From NCBI RefSeq assembly GCF_036711975.1, contig NC_091975.1, positions 4,342,501-4,406,500 of the forward strand: 64,000 nucleotides of DNA, written 5' to 3'. Below are positions 14,001 through 25,548 of the stretch, in pieces. The notes under the pieces are model-generated. The model was not told where the DNA came from and ran no database searches. It worked only from the letters and a program-made list of their open reading frames with translations. Position numbers and translations under genes: made by a program. Each line of letters begins with the position of its first letter. Position 1 is the stretch's first letter. This DNA comes from Onthophagus taurus. Its lineage: Eukaryota > Arthropoda > Insecta > Coleoptera > Scarabaeidae.

Positions 14001-17000
14001 TCAATATCAGAAGCGGCTCCTTTCGGAACTTCGGTTCTTGTAGTTACAGCGAAAGATAACGACACCGGGATGAATCAAAAAATTATTTATTCGATTAAGC
14101 AAGAAGAAGGAAATAATGCAACACTTTATTTCCACATTGATGAACATGATGGAACGATTTATTTGAAACAAAGTTTGGATCATGAGAAATCTTCATCTCA
14201 TCATTTCGTAGTTGTTGCTGCGGATCAAGGAAATCCGAGTTTGTCAAGTACAGCTCATGTTTGGTTGACGGTTTTGGACATGAATGATAATCCACCCAAG
14301 TTTGAACAACCCTCGTATTATTGCGGGCTATCGGTTTACGCGAAACGAGATCAATTTGTTACGATTGTTTCTGGGAGTGATCCAGATTTAGTTGATCAAA
14401 CGAGATTGAAATATTCGATGGTTGCGGGAAATGAGCAACAAACTTTCTCGATCGACTCGAATACGGGGATCATTTCTTTAACGAATTTAGCAAATTTTGG
14501 AGATCAAAAAAGTTTGCTTTTAAATGTTTCGGTTTCTGATGGAGTTTACACCAATTTCGCTCGATTAAAAGTTGAGTTATTACCCGCGAATTTGCACCCC
14601 CCAATTTTCCCCGATGTAATCATGGACGTTGAGGTGTCAGAAAATAAAGAACCCGGTGAATTAGTTGCTATTGTGAAAGCTAGTGATAAAGATTTTGGGA
14701 AATACGCCACTTTAACTTACTCAATACAATCTGATTTGTTATTAGAGGTGTTTTCGATCGATAAAAATTCAGGGAAAATTGTAACTCGAACTAAATTAGA
14801 TCGGGAAAAACGGAAATTATACGAAATCCCCGTTATGGCTACAGATGGTGGGGATCGTTCTGGATATTTAACAGTTCGCGTTAAAGTTTCCGATAAAAAT
14901 GATAACGCCCCTAAATTTAATTTACGCGAATACAAAGGATGCATTTTCTCAAATTACACCCAAGGACAATTCTTCTTAAAGATACACGCCACAGATCCCG
15001 ATGAAGGGATCTCCGCTCAACTTCATTACGATATTTACAAAGAACCATCATCGGACGCCAATGAACTATTTGATATCGACTCAAAAACCGGACGAATTTA
15101 TCTAATTAAAGATGCAACTTCCTACGAAGGACAACTTTTTCAATTTTTCGTACGAGCAACCGACGGAGGCCCAACACCAAAACATTCCGACGTTCCCGTA
15201 AGCGTCATGATAATGGGACCAAACGAACACCCCCCAATTTTTGAACGAAAAGACGACAAATTTTTCTTATCGGAAAACTCACCAACCGGAACGATCATCA
15301 CCAGTTTAAAAATGATCTCGAATGTTACCGTCAGTTATAAAATTTTATCCGGATCGGAAGATAGCCCAACTTTCGCCGTTGATTCCCAAGGTCATCTCAG
15401 CTTAGCAAGACCTTTAAATTTCGAATCGCAAGTTTCTCACGTCATCGGCATTTTAGCAGAAACCGATTCAAGTCCACCACTTACAGCTTTAGTAGAAATT
15501 ACACTTCAAGTTTTAGATGAAAACGATAACGCTCCGCATTTTGAAAGTAGTCCTTATGTGATTAATTTAGCTGAAAATACTGAAGAGGGGACATCAATTT
15601 TGAAAGGTAAGAAACTTTTTTAATATATCCAAGTTTATATCGGGAATTTCATATAACTCGCAATATATTAATTCTAGTTTTCGTTCAATATAACGCTGAA
15701 TAACAATTAAAACTAGAACTAACACCAGATTTAGAACCAAAAACATTCGGGTTTAGCCGCACGTCTCTCAATATAAAACCATACAAATTCTGCAGAGACA
15801 TACCACCATAAACGGATAAACTATAAAATAACAATATTTCTGCTACTTGTCTTTTTTACAATATTTTCTAAACATTACAAAAACACCAACATTAATTTAC
15901 AGAAATTAATTCGTAATTCTTTTACTTTTAATTTAGTAACTGCTCACGATGAAGATCAAGGAAGTAATGGTGAAATAAGATATACTTTTGGTTCCGATGC
16001 TGGTGACGCAATAAATGTATTTTCGGTGGATGCATTTACAGGTTGGATAACGACCTTAGTTCCGTTAGATAAAGAAACGAAACCGGAATATAAATTTTCG
16101 ATTATGGCAACGGATAATAAACACACCGCTCGAACGACGGTTATTATAAAATTGAAAGATTACAATGATAGCCCGACTTTATTCAAAAGAAAAAATTACG
16201 AAGGTGCCGTCCAAGAAGACGCTTTACCAGGGACGGTTATTTTAAAATTAGAAACAACGGATGCCGACATTGACTTAGTAACCCCAATTGATTTTTATAT
16301 CATTTCCGGTGATCCAAGTTCTCATTTTAAAATAAGACAAACTGGGGAGTTGTACGTTGTGAAACAATTAGATCGAGAAACCGTTCCTAGTTATGAATTA
16401 GAAATTGTTGTTACGGATGGTTTATTTACGGATAAAACGAAAATTTTCATCAATATTTTAGACGCTAACGATAACCCGCCTTATTGCTTAAAATACCGAT
16501 ATCGCCAAGTTCTTTCTGAAGGTATCCATCCGGGTTCGTTCGTTCTAAGCGTTTTGGCAACAGATGCTGATGATCAAGAAAATTCAAAATTAAGATACAT
16601 CTTAACTGGGGATGGATACGAAAATTTCTCTTTGGATAAAGATTCTGGTCATTTAAAAACCATAACCCATTTAGACCGGGAAAAAATGTCTAAATACAAT
16701 TTAATTGCTCACGTTCAAGATAAAGAACACACCAATTGGGAGTGTTCCTCCCAAATCGAGTTAATCGTTTCTGATTTAAATGATAACGCTCCATTATTTT
16801 CACTCCCCTATTACTCTGTTGCATTACCTGAAGATGTTGAAGTTGGAACTTTAGTTACTAAAGTACACGCAACCGATGCGGATATTGGAATGAATCGGAA
16901 AATTAAGTATTCCTTCATCGATTCATTTAATAATCACTTTAAAATGGCTTCCGATAGTGGCATTGTCACTTTAGCTAAACCTTTAGATAGAGAAATACGC

Positions 17001-20000
17001 GCAATGTATAATTTAACAATTCAAGCTGTTGATCAAGGAACTCCCCAACTTTCCAGCGTTGCTTCGTTGATTGTTAACGTGCAAGATATTAATGATAACC
17101 CTCCAGAATTTGCTTCAAAATATTACTTTGCAACCGTTCCGGAAATAAATGCGGTTGGAACAGAAATTGTAAGAGTGTTAGCAACCTCAAAAGATACCGG
17201 GGTAAACGCAGAAGTTTATTATTCCATCATGGGTGGAAATGAACACAGAAAGTTTTCAATTCATAACAAAACCGGAGTTATAACACTTATAGAAATGTTA
17301 GATTACGAAAGAGCGAAAGATTACTTTTTAACCATTCAAGCAATCGACGGTGGAATCCCACCTTTAAGTAACGTAGCCACCGTTAATATAACAGTAACAG
17401 ATTGTAATGATAACGCACCCGTTTTCGCACAAGTATCTTATAACGAAAAAATTATTGAAAACGCCACAATTGGAGATAAAGTCCTGCAAGTTACAGCAAC
17501 CGACTTAGATAGTGGCGATAACGGAAGGGTTAGCTATTCGATTATAAGAGGGGACCAAGAAGGAAAATTCGCTATCGATGAAAACACTGGATTGGTCACC
17601 GTTGCAAATAAATTGGATAGAGAAATCGTTTCTGGTTATGTTTTAGAAGTGTTAGCGAAAGATAATGGACTCCCAGTTTTATCAAGACAAGTTTTAGTTA
17701 ATATTGACGTTGCCGATGCGAATGATAATCCACCCATGTTTTCGCAAAGCAATTATACAGCAGTTGTGCAGGTAAGTGAAAATTGATTGAAAATGATTAA
17801 TCATGAGGAATTAATTAATGAATAAACTCAATAATTATTTAAATTTTTTTCATCAGGAGGACAAACCAATCGGATATCCAATTCTTAAATTTACAATAAC
17901 CGACGCAGATTCCCCCCCAAACACCTCTCCGTACACTTTCGATTTCCGCTCTGGGAACGAAGGAAATATTTTCCGTCTCGAACAAGATGGAGTTTTACGA
18001 ACAGCCAGCAAGTTTAATCATAAAATAAAAAATTCTTATCTCCTCCAAATACGAGTTTTTGATAACGGAACTCCCCCTCTCTATTCAGACACGTTCGTGG
18101 TTGTTCGAGTTATTGAAGAATCTCAATATCCACCTGCCATAACCCCATTAGAAATCAATATTAATTCGTTTTTGGATGATTACCCCGGCGGAATAATCGG
18201 AAAAGTTTTCGCAACCGATCAAGATCAATATGATACCTTAACATTTTCTTTATCCCCAACAACTGGGTTATTATATCCAACGATGGAACAATTTAAAATA
18301 GATCGTGTTGACGGAACTTTAACAGCTTTACCACATTTAGACGTTGGAGATTACCGCGTAAACGTATCAGTTACCGATGGAAAATATTATTCCCACGCAA
18401 TCGTAAGAGTTTACGTTGAAACAATTAGCGAAGAAATGCTTGAAGGGGCTGTTGTTATTCGATTTAGAGAGGTCAGCCCGGAAGCTTTCATTTTAAGCCA
18501 TCGAAAAGGTTTCGTTCGGGCTGTTCGAAACGCTATGAATTGTCGATTAAAAGATGTAATCGTAATTAGCGTTCAACCATCGGACGATTTCGAACATTTA
18601 CGAGCTAAACGAGAAATTAATAAAGATTTAGATGTCTTGTTTACAGTTAAAAAATCGGACGTTGACACGTTTTATTCGGCCGAAGAAGTTCGAAAAGCAA
18701 TCAATGATAACTTGGAAGATTTAGAATCGAGTACAAAATTAGTTGTTGAAGAAATCGTTCGAATTAAATGCACCCCAACTTATTGTCAATACGGAAAATG
18801 TGAGGATAAATACGTTGTTGAACCAACCAATGTTAAACCTATCTCAACAGACGTTACCAGTTTTGTTTCTCCAAAACATAGTCATCGAATGGAATGTTTA
18901 TGCCATGAAGGTTACGGTGGAGATCGTTGCGATGTTATTATTAATGAATGCGCAAGATCCGGTTGTCCAACATACAAAATTTGCATCCCCGATTCTTCCA
19001 GCAAAGGATTTTCTTGTCAATGTCCCGAAGGGTTCGCCGGGTCATCGTGCGATATCGACATTTCAAAATGTCACGATGAATCCTGTTACATTGCAAGAAA
19101 TCCGATGTCATTTAAAGGAAAATCTTATTCCCAATATAGAATCATCAACAAGAAAGCCATTGAAGATCAATTAAGTTTAAGTTTACGAATAAGAACGATG
19201 CAACCATCAGGAAATTTAATGTACGCTTCCGGAAAAGTGGATTATAACATTTTAGAAGTTGTAAATGGAGTGATTCAGTACAGATTTGAGTTGGGAAGTG
19301 GCGAAGGTGTTGTTAGAGTTTCAACCGCTTATGTTTCTGATGGAAAATGGCATGAAATCCGCTTGGAGAGAGACCATAATAACGCAAGATTAATCGTTGA
19401 TGGGGTTCATTCAGCTCAAGGGTCAGCACCCGGAATAAGTGATATATTAAATTTACAAAGTGATGAGATGTATTTAGGAGCCGAAGTCCATCGACATCCA
19501 TCCATTTTAGGATTAGAAGATATCCAACGCGGATTTACAGGTTGTATGGATGATGTTAGAATCGCAAGAATCTCAGTTCCTTTGCACAAATCAGGAGATA
19601 ACTCAATAGCTGTGCTTAAAAGATTCGCAAATGTTGAATTTAGTTGCGATTCGAACGTTCTTCTCCCAGCTGGAGCTTGCGGTTCTCAACCTTGCATGAA
19701 TGGGGGAACTTGCAAAGAAACCCAAACTGGATTTGAATGCTCGTGTCATGCGCGATTCAAAGGAATTCTTTGCGAATACGACACCGATCCTTGTTCTTCA
19801 TCACCATGTCTTTACGGTGGAAAATGTATTGCGTCAAACGGTGATTACACGTGTGAGTGTGGTTTTAGATTAACCGGAAAAAGATGCGAATACGGAAAAT
19901 ATTGTTCCCCAAATCCTTGCCAACACGGTGGAGTTTGCGAAGAAGGCGATGAAGGAGCTTTATGTAAATGTAGATCTTTCACCGGAGAATACTGCCAATT

Positions 20001-23000
20001 CGATCTCAACGAATGCGAATCCCTCCCGTGTCAAAACGGGGGAACTTGTATCAACGAAATCGGATCATTTCGATGTCTTTGCCCTGGTAACACAACCGGA
20101 CATTTTTGTGGAACCCCAGAAACGTTAGCAATTTTAACACTTGGTCCCATCACATTGGGTTATTTCGAATTAATCGTAATCGCAGCGACGCTTTTTCTCA
20201 CCTTAGTTATCACAATAACACTTTGCTTGTACTGCAAATCAAAAATGAAGAAACGTAATCACGCTCATCAAGGACAAAATGTGATCATCAACGAAACCCG
20301 AAAAGATCCAATAGTGTATAATTCAAATCGTCCCCATGAAATGGTCGAGTTAAAACGTGGAAAATTGAGTAATTTGGAAGGAAATCGTCAACCGAGGCCG
20401 CAATCTTACGCAGCTACCCCGCAAAATGAAAATTTCAACTACAACTTTGGGCCGATACTCAACAATTTCGAGTCGATTCGCAGTTATGGATCAGCCGGTA
20501 ATAGTCTAATACTTATAGACGCCGAATATGTGTAGAAAAAGTTTAAAATTAAAAAAAATTTAATCTTTTTTGAGTGTAACCAATTTTTTTTCCACGCTGA
20601 CTTACGTATACAGAGCTGGCTTCAGAAAAACCAACGAGTAAAAGAACAGGTAAACCAACCAAGAAGATATTAAATTTTTACATTAAGGTTTTGTAGGTAC
20701 TTTTTTATTTTTGATTTGATATAGAGAATGAAATTTTCTTTGGTTGAGTTTTTTTATTTGGTTTGTTTTAAAAACTGAAGCCGGTTCTGAAACGATTTTA
20801 TTTTGATATAATTACAAACTTTTAATTTTTTTTAGGTGATGAGTTGGAGAATCCTCCTTTGAATAACTACGTGAGGAATTTGAACTTGAATAATCAACAA
20901 TCCGGCATCAGTAATTGCGACTCTGATAAAACCGCGTGGGCCGAACAAATGCATTTGGCCCAAAGTTACGCTGAAAAACCCAAAGTTAAAAATGGTAAGT
21001 TAATTTTAATGGCGATGAATTGCAACAATCTTTTAAATCTTTAATAATGATCGCTCTATTAACTCGTTAATTAATAAATAGCTTTTTTATTTAGCAATAA
21101 ATAATAAAATAATACTTTTTATCTTGGATAAGGTGTGTTAAATAGTTATTAACAATGATTAAAACGGCATGAATTTTTTAAAATCATCTAATAAACTCAT
21201 TATAATACATTTTCCCCCAATATAATTGAAACAATGTACAAAAAAACAAGAAAACTTAATCGAATTTTGATAATATGAAAATAATTTAATTTTGTTGTTG
21301 CAAAGTCAAAAACTGTGTGAGAATATATCATTTTTATTATAAATATATAGTGTCCTAACATCGTTGTCCTGGATACATCTCGTAATATCGGAAATGTTTC
21401 AACCAAGATTATGTGATTTTGCGAAAAGCCGGATACCCGGTTATCCGGCATATCTATCCGGCCATTATGGTTATAATTTCTGGCGGATTTCTGAAATGAT
21501 ACCCTATATTGCCACATTATTGCGATATTTGAATAAAAATGAAATTAATAAGAAAGCTGATAAGATATGTAACTTATTTGGATCCAAGATACACAATGAA
21601 CTTTTTTGATGCTGATATCGAAGCAACTCTAAAAAGAGGATACTTTAATTAATAATTGGCGATATTTCCACAACGATCCTTCAAGAAATGAATTTTATAG
21701 CGAATTTTGAAAATTATCACAACACTTTGGGACAAGAGGAAACTTTAATTAATAATCGAAAGTGATAACAGCGGCAATTCTGTTAGTAATGAATGTGATA
21801 ATGAATTATAAGCGAAGAGATGAAAACTAGACGAAACTGCAACAAGAGATTTTATATATCGTATTGGGATTGTTACAATGAGGTTGCTAATGACAAACCT
21901 GATATAAATAAAGTTGTATTCAATGAAAAAAGTCGTATTGGGGTTGAACCGGATATCCGTCCCACCACTAGTTTAATGTTACTTAACTTTAACTAACGGA
22001 CATTAATTCTGATTGAAAAAAAATGTTCAGGAAATTGTTACTTAACATCACATTGGTTTTTGACTTGACAACAACGATTAAAAAAAAAAATCAAAAATAA
22101 AAATACTAATTAATACAAAATTAACCCTTTAATTGATTTGATTCATTTATATTTTCATGAACAAAAACATTTCCAGCCTTATTAAAGGGTTAATTTCAAA
22201 CGAGAAAAAATTTCGCTTTCTCGTTAACATCTTTAAATTTTATACTCCAGATTACAATATATCCAGCCAAGTAAACTGTGATCCTCCTAATAGACTGTAC
22301 GGTGGACGAAGTAACGCTACTAAATCTTTAGGATCGCCATCTTTAAATTCAACAGACGATGACCAAAGATCTGTTGGAAGTAAGTCTAAACCAAAACAAC
22401 AAAAGAAACACATCCCCTTTTTATATTAAATTTATCATTCGACTTTTTTATAATTTATCATATTCCACTAACCAAAAAAGAAACTAACACGAAACAATCT
22501 TTCCTTAAATATTTCTCAACTTCTAAAGAAACAATTTTTTTTGTAATTTTTTTAAATAATTTTTTTTTATTTTCTTGATTTAGGTTACCATTGGGATTGT
22601 TCGGACTGGGCTCGAAACAGTCAAATCCCGCTTCCTAATATAACAGAAGTACCGGGAAGCGAAATTCCCGATTCTTCCAGCTTCCATAGCAATGAAAGCA
22701 ATGAATCGCGGTGCCATCATTTAAATCCGCACACTTTAGGACCCATCAATCCCGATAGAGATATTGAAACCCTTAATGAAGACTTGGAATCGGAATTTAT
22801 GGCTGATAGCGAATGTGAAGCACACACGGCCAGTCCAAGTCTTAACGCTTTGGATAGCGGAAACGAAGAGTATAGATTTACCACAGGTAAAAATGAATAA
22901 ATAAATTTGTGGGTTGGGTTGGGTTTGGTGATGGAAAGTTTATATTGTTGCTTTTTTTTGTTATTTATTTATAGGGCCAAAAGAAACTCTTGTTTAGCAT

Positions 23001-23744
23001 CTCATATCTAGTTGTTTAAGAAAAATTATTTTTTTTAAAATAAGATTAAAAGAACTTGTAAGTCGGTGTGTGTTTGAATTTTTTAATTTTAACCACTTTT
23101 AACGGAATGTTATTGAAAAAAAATCTTTTTTAACTAACTAAACATTTTTTTTAACTCTTTTTAATGCAGTGCCTTTAATTATCGTTAAACCAAGTGAGTA
23201 TTAAGAAAACATTAAAGTCTCGCTGCTGCAAAATCCGCACTAACATGAATCATGATCACTTTAAACTTCTTTGAAGACTTAAGTATTTGGGCGCTTTTAA
23301 CACGATTAACTCTAATAATTTCTTTTAATTTCCTGATTTATTTCGATACATTTTTTTAGCTGACAGCTACGTTCGGCATCCAAACACTTATCTACCAACT
23401 CACGGGTACAATATTCCCAGCGAAGCGGAAGGCGATCCTTTGCATAGTCCTGGAGCCGATTCAGACGATGTTGAACCTTACGGTTTTCCAAGCAATCGAA
23501 ATCGACGAAAAAATTGCGATGATGATATAGGATCAGTTATTACAGCTTTAGGTAAAAGGATATTTCTATTTCATTAAGACGAAGTTTTTATTTTATTTTT
23601 GTAGAAGAACGCGATTCATTATTAGGCCCAACGTACGGTAGTAACAGTGATATGTCGACGAATTTGTGTGAAATCGAAGATTCGGAGTGCGAAACCGAAC
23701 AAAAACCATTAAATTACCTTGGGGTTCAACAAACGTCCGTTTGA
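2024..23744 (+). CDS. kug: Fat-like cadherin (kugelei / Fat2 type), 5'-partial
   Basis: Giant atypical cadherin, a planar-polarity and adhesion receptor at the plasma membrane; its 5' exons lie left of the window. Core exons read: 2024-2228, 6682-6743, 7535-7690, 9304-9456, 9506-9716, 10106-12270, 12327-12459, 12765-12989, 13831-15606, 15937-17771, 17857-20497, 20836-20994, 22251-22379, 22584-22886, 23360-23551, 23605-23744. They sum to 10,485 nt (3,494 aa plus stop) with matching phases and GT-AG ends. About 23-24 cadherin repeats show DxNDN/DxD/LDRE motifs. Then come EGF (18766-18930), EGF (18946-19065), one laminin-G (19084-19640), four EGFs (19678-20115), a membrane helix (about 20164-20235) and a tail ending QQTSV, a class I PDZ-ligand pattern. 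A single laminin-G with this EGF order fits Fat-like/FAT1-3 rather than Drosophila Fat, which has two. Polyadenylation signals (AATAAA) lie near 23977 and 24629. Optional exons are listed separately. Confidence 0.9.
3490..4495 (+). mobile_element. Decayed non-LTR retrotransposon, RNase H and 3' end
   Basis: Fragments on + in shifted frames resemble the C-terminal part of a Jockey/I/R1-like pol. They include a VLLGLxxLxLHMEK-like linker (about 3505-3560) and the RNase H motifs FTDGSK (about 3645), FSDSQAAKEL (about 3820) and VPGHSGIAGNEAAD (about 3890-3940). The Cys/His segment RLCTENGETFEHVLCHCP lies near 4210-4270. Several stops and frameshifts separate these pieces, so it is dead. It sits in an intron of the cadherin gene. 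A related copy lies inverted at about 24660-25220. Confidence 0.85.
4600..6481. other. Cadherin intron sequence with no recognised feature
   Basis: No coding or RNA signal recognised. Bases 5050-5260 and 5650-5900 are moderately GC-rich with short random open frames. A stretch near 4800-4980 is rich in T/C with a small minus-strand frame that looks like chance. Confidence 0.4.
6482..6590. repeat. Dispersed small repeat (GGGTTTAGCCG family), copy 1
   Basis: Contains the shared string CGGGTTTAGCCG followed by CGTCTTCAG, and an upstream ACTATACCTATAACCAGAAAG tract. It matches copies at about 15685-15785 and 43510-43760. It lies in a cadherin intron. Confidence 0.6.
8360..8645. repeat. Polypyrimidine-rich tract
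   Basis: About 280 bp where C and T strongly outnumber purines on +, giving a hydrophobic low-complexity open frame that is not a believable gene. It lies in the intron just before the 8823 cassette-exon candidate. Confidence 0.5.
8823..8930 (+). other. kug: Candidate cassette exon of the Fat-like cadherin (acidic 36-aa insert)
   Basis: Open segment of 108 nt in phase 0 on both sides, between acceptor AG at 8821-8822 and donor GTAAGA at 8931. It encodes 36 residues rich in Asp and Glu. The flanking core exons end ...FNQAIFQ (7690) and begin ALAFDKDEG (9304). Joined directly they make a normal first half of a cadherin repeat, so this segment is an insertion rather than part of the fold. Good splice sites and frame preservation argue for a cassette exon; inclusion has not been shown. 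Confidence 0.6.
13103..13192 (+). other. kug: Candidate cassette exon of the Fat-like cadherin (30 aa)
   Basis: A 90-nt open segment between acceptor CAG (ends 13102) and donor GTACAG (13193), phase 1 at both ends. It falls in the intron between core exons ending 12989 (...DFNTG) and starting 13831 (VISVVDELDYE). That junction is the conserved loop before the LDxE motif of a cadherin repeat. The insert has a single Cys, is rich in Asn, Lys and Arg, and ends in a Ser run. It would lengthen the loop without breaking the frame. Confidence 0.45.
13452..13475 (+). other. kug: Candidate 24-nt microexon of the Fat-like cadherin
   Basis: A 24-nt open segment after a strong pyrimidine-rich acceptor (TTCCTTCCACAG) and before a strong donor (GTGAGTAT), phase 1 on both sides. 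It sits in the same intron as the 13103-13192 candidate. Included alone it adds residues APDSNNGPC-like to the same loop, and it can also be joined after the 90-nt candidate. The splice sites are better than expected by chance for so short a piece. Confidence 0.45.
15685..15785. repeat. Dispersed small repeat (GGGTTTAGCCG family), copy 2
   Basis: Within the intron 15607-15936 of the cadherin gene. It shares AACAATTAAAACTAGAACTAAC and TTCGGGTTTAGCCGCACGTC with the copies near 6.5 kb and 43.6 kb. Confidence 0.6.
20498..20535 (+). other. kug: Read-through alternative C-terminus of the Fat-like cadherin
   Basis: If the donor GGTAATAG at 20497/20498 is not used, the 2.6-kb exon reads on for a dozen residues (NSLILIDAEYV) to a stop ending at 20535. 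This would give a receptor with a short cytoplasmic tail of roughly 100 residues. The spliced form continues into exon 20836, joining SYGSAG to DELENPP. No convincing polyadenylation signal follows directly, so this could be an unused intron retention. Confidence 0.35.
20614..20649 (+). other. kug: Candidate 36-nt cassette exon in the cytoplasmic tail
   Basis: A 36-nt segment with acceptor CAG ending at 20613 and donor GTAAAC at 20650, phase 1 on both sides. It adds 12 residues (ELASEKPTSKRT-like, Lys/Ser/Thr-rich) between SYGSA and GDELEN. Skipping it restores the core reading exactly. It looks like a small regulatory insert just inside the membrane-proximal tail. Confidence 0.5.
21410..21975 (+). 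mobile_element. hAT-type DNA transposon remnant, copy 1
   Basis: Inserted in the cadherin intron 20995-22250. It shares long near-identical stretches with the right edge of the window (63600-64000), including GCCGGATA-CCGGTTATCCG and a coding remnant around TTATTTGGATCCAAGATACA. In the other copy that remnant reads YLDPRYKMNFFD, the conserved block of hAT/ZBED transposases. Near 21945-21972 it ends in CCGGATATCCGTCCCACCACTA, which looks like a terminal inverted repeat. The reading frame is broken and the element is internally deleted. Confidence 0.7.
22975..22997 (+). other. kug: Candidate alternative terminal exon ending in KETLV
   Basis: After the core exon that ends at 22886 (phase 1), acceptor TTATAG (ends 22974) opens a short exon reading GPKETLV followed by a stop. 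The last residues (T-L-V) match a class I PDZ-ligand pattern (S/T-x-V). The full-length tail, which ends T-S-V, shows the same pattern. Using this exon would omit the last two core exons. The pattern is visible; use of the exon is inferred. Confidence 0.4.
23170..23193 (+). other. kug: Candidate 24-nt microexon in the cytoplasmic tail
   Basis: A 24-nt segment between acceptor TTAATGCAG and donor GTGAGTAT, phase 1 on both sides. It inserts eight residues (VPLIIVKP, then Thr across the junction) between core exons ending 22886 and beginning 23360. Frame is kept with or without it. Confidence 0.45.
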
Positions 23745-24654
23745 CGAAAAGAAACGAGGGAAAATCGAAGGATTGCATAAAAAAATAAAAAAGACTTTTA
23801 TTAAAATGATTGAAATAAAAAATAAAAAAATAAGAAAAGGTAAGGTGTTGAAGAAAGGAATTGATCCCGCGTTTTTTATCACATCCGATGCATATCATAA
23901 CAAAGATATGAATACGAGTGGAGATTAAATTAAATAATGATCCAAAAAAATATCGAACAAAAATAATTCTTGTAAATAAAATTAAAAAACATAATTGTAA
24001 ATAGACCCATAATAAAATTAACGATAATGTATTTTTTATAAATGTTATCTTCTTTTCGATAAAAAAAAGAGACGAAAGGACCTAGAAACAACTTTTTCTT
24101 GGTTTTCTTTTTTTACATTAAGTACGAAAAAGTAATTATAAGTACCGCGACGTTATAAATAATTACAAAGAAACCAACTATAAATATGTATATGTAATTT
24201 TACTGATGTTCCGTGTACGAAACTGAAAAAAACCTAAGACGAAGAAAAAAATATTTAAAATGTGCCTATAAACGCGTGCTCCCCCGCGATGAAAAAACAC
24301 AACGAGGGAGCCACTTTTATATTAATTTTAATAAAACGACTCTTCTAGATGTTAAGTTTTAAGTGATTGAGTTTAGTTAAATTGAGTTTTAGATTTTGAC
24401 GGGATCGATTTTGTTCAAAAATTGAACCCGTCCTTTTTATAGTGAATTTACGTTGTTTTGCGTTGTACATGTGATACGAAAAAGAATTAAAAAATTGTGT
24501 TTCCTCCAATTTATTAGTTGTATTATTTCTTTTTTTAAATAGTTTAGGTTAATTTCGATGTCGTCCTTTTATTTATAAATAATTACATTGTATTCCAACA
24601 ATGTGTATAAGACTTTCTTAAAAACAAGAATAAATTAATTAAAAAAAATTATTT

Positions 24655-25220
24655 CTTTATTTTGAGTTGACTTTAAAAAATCATAATAATGATAGTCGGC
24701 ATTCAACATCATCGTCTGTTAGGCCCAACAAGTTGGTGTGTCTTATCAGCAGTGCTAATATTCCTGGGTTTGGCGATGTTAATGTCATTGATAGCAGAAT
24801 ATCAGTGTTAATGTGCCTTTCACAGCCCATTGGTAAGACATGTTGGAGCAGTTTTGGGCATATTGCTTAAATCTGTAAATGGCAGTTCTGGCCAGTTTCT
24901 CCATATGTAAATGCAAAGGAAATAGGCCAAGCAGAACTTCCATTGCTAAAGTTGGCGTTGTGCTTATCGCACCAGAGATTTCTGAGAGAACTGAATCATA
25001 GGATGTATTTGATCAACCACAGTTACATAAAGCAAGTACAGTCTTTCAGAGGTAAACCCTAATTTTTTCTACAAAGATTACGACAAGTCGACAAAAATAA
25101 TCTAGCTTTGTGTAAAACTACTTGCAGATGTCGATTTCCACGAGAAGGTTTTGTCTAGGATTACTCCTAGATATTTGACTTCCTTTGAGACAGGGATATT
25201 ACAGGTTACATAACGTTAGA
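24655..25220 (-). mobile_element. Decayed non-LTR retrotransposon fragment (same family as 3.5 kb)
   Basis: On the minus strand the remnant reads a reverse-transcriptase tail (VSKEVKYLGVILDKTFSWKS near 25120-25190), then a stretch near 24880-24960. That stretch matches the GTTCTGCTTGGCCTATxTC and CATATGGAGAAA strings of the + strand copy at about 3505-3560. Stops and frameshifts are frequent. It lies between the cadherin 3' end and the P450 gene. Confidence 0.75.
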
Positions 25221-25548
25221 TCCAATCATTTTCTCAAATTTATCTTAATATTATCTTATCTATTGTACAATAAATTATTTACAACAAATTACATAATATT
25301 TCATGATAAATAATCATGTTCTAAAAATAAAATAGTGCAAACACGTATGAACGGTTGCATGATTAATAATAACATCGACTCAGGTTTCTTCCCAATTAGC
25401 ACTTGGCATCATTCATAAAAACAACGTTAACCTTCATATCGTTTCATTTCAATAAAACTCTTCAAAGATTCACAATTTACAATAAACAAGGTCAGTATCT
25501 TATTGTACAATCAAAATTTATTTATCGTTTTCTTATTCATCATTTCAG

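Noticed and set aside
18743-19174. A 143-codon + strand frame inside the cadherin exon.
   Set aside because: Out-of-frame shadow of the EGF/laminin-G coding region.
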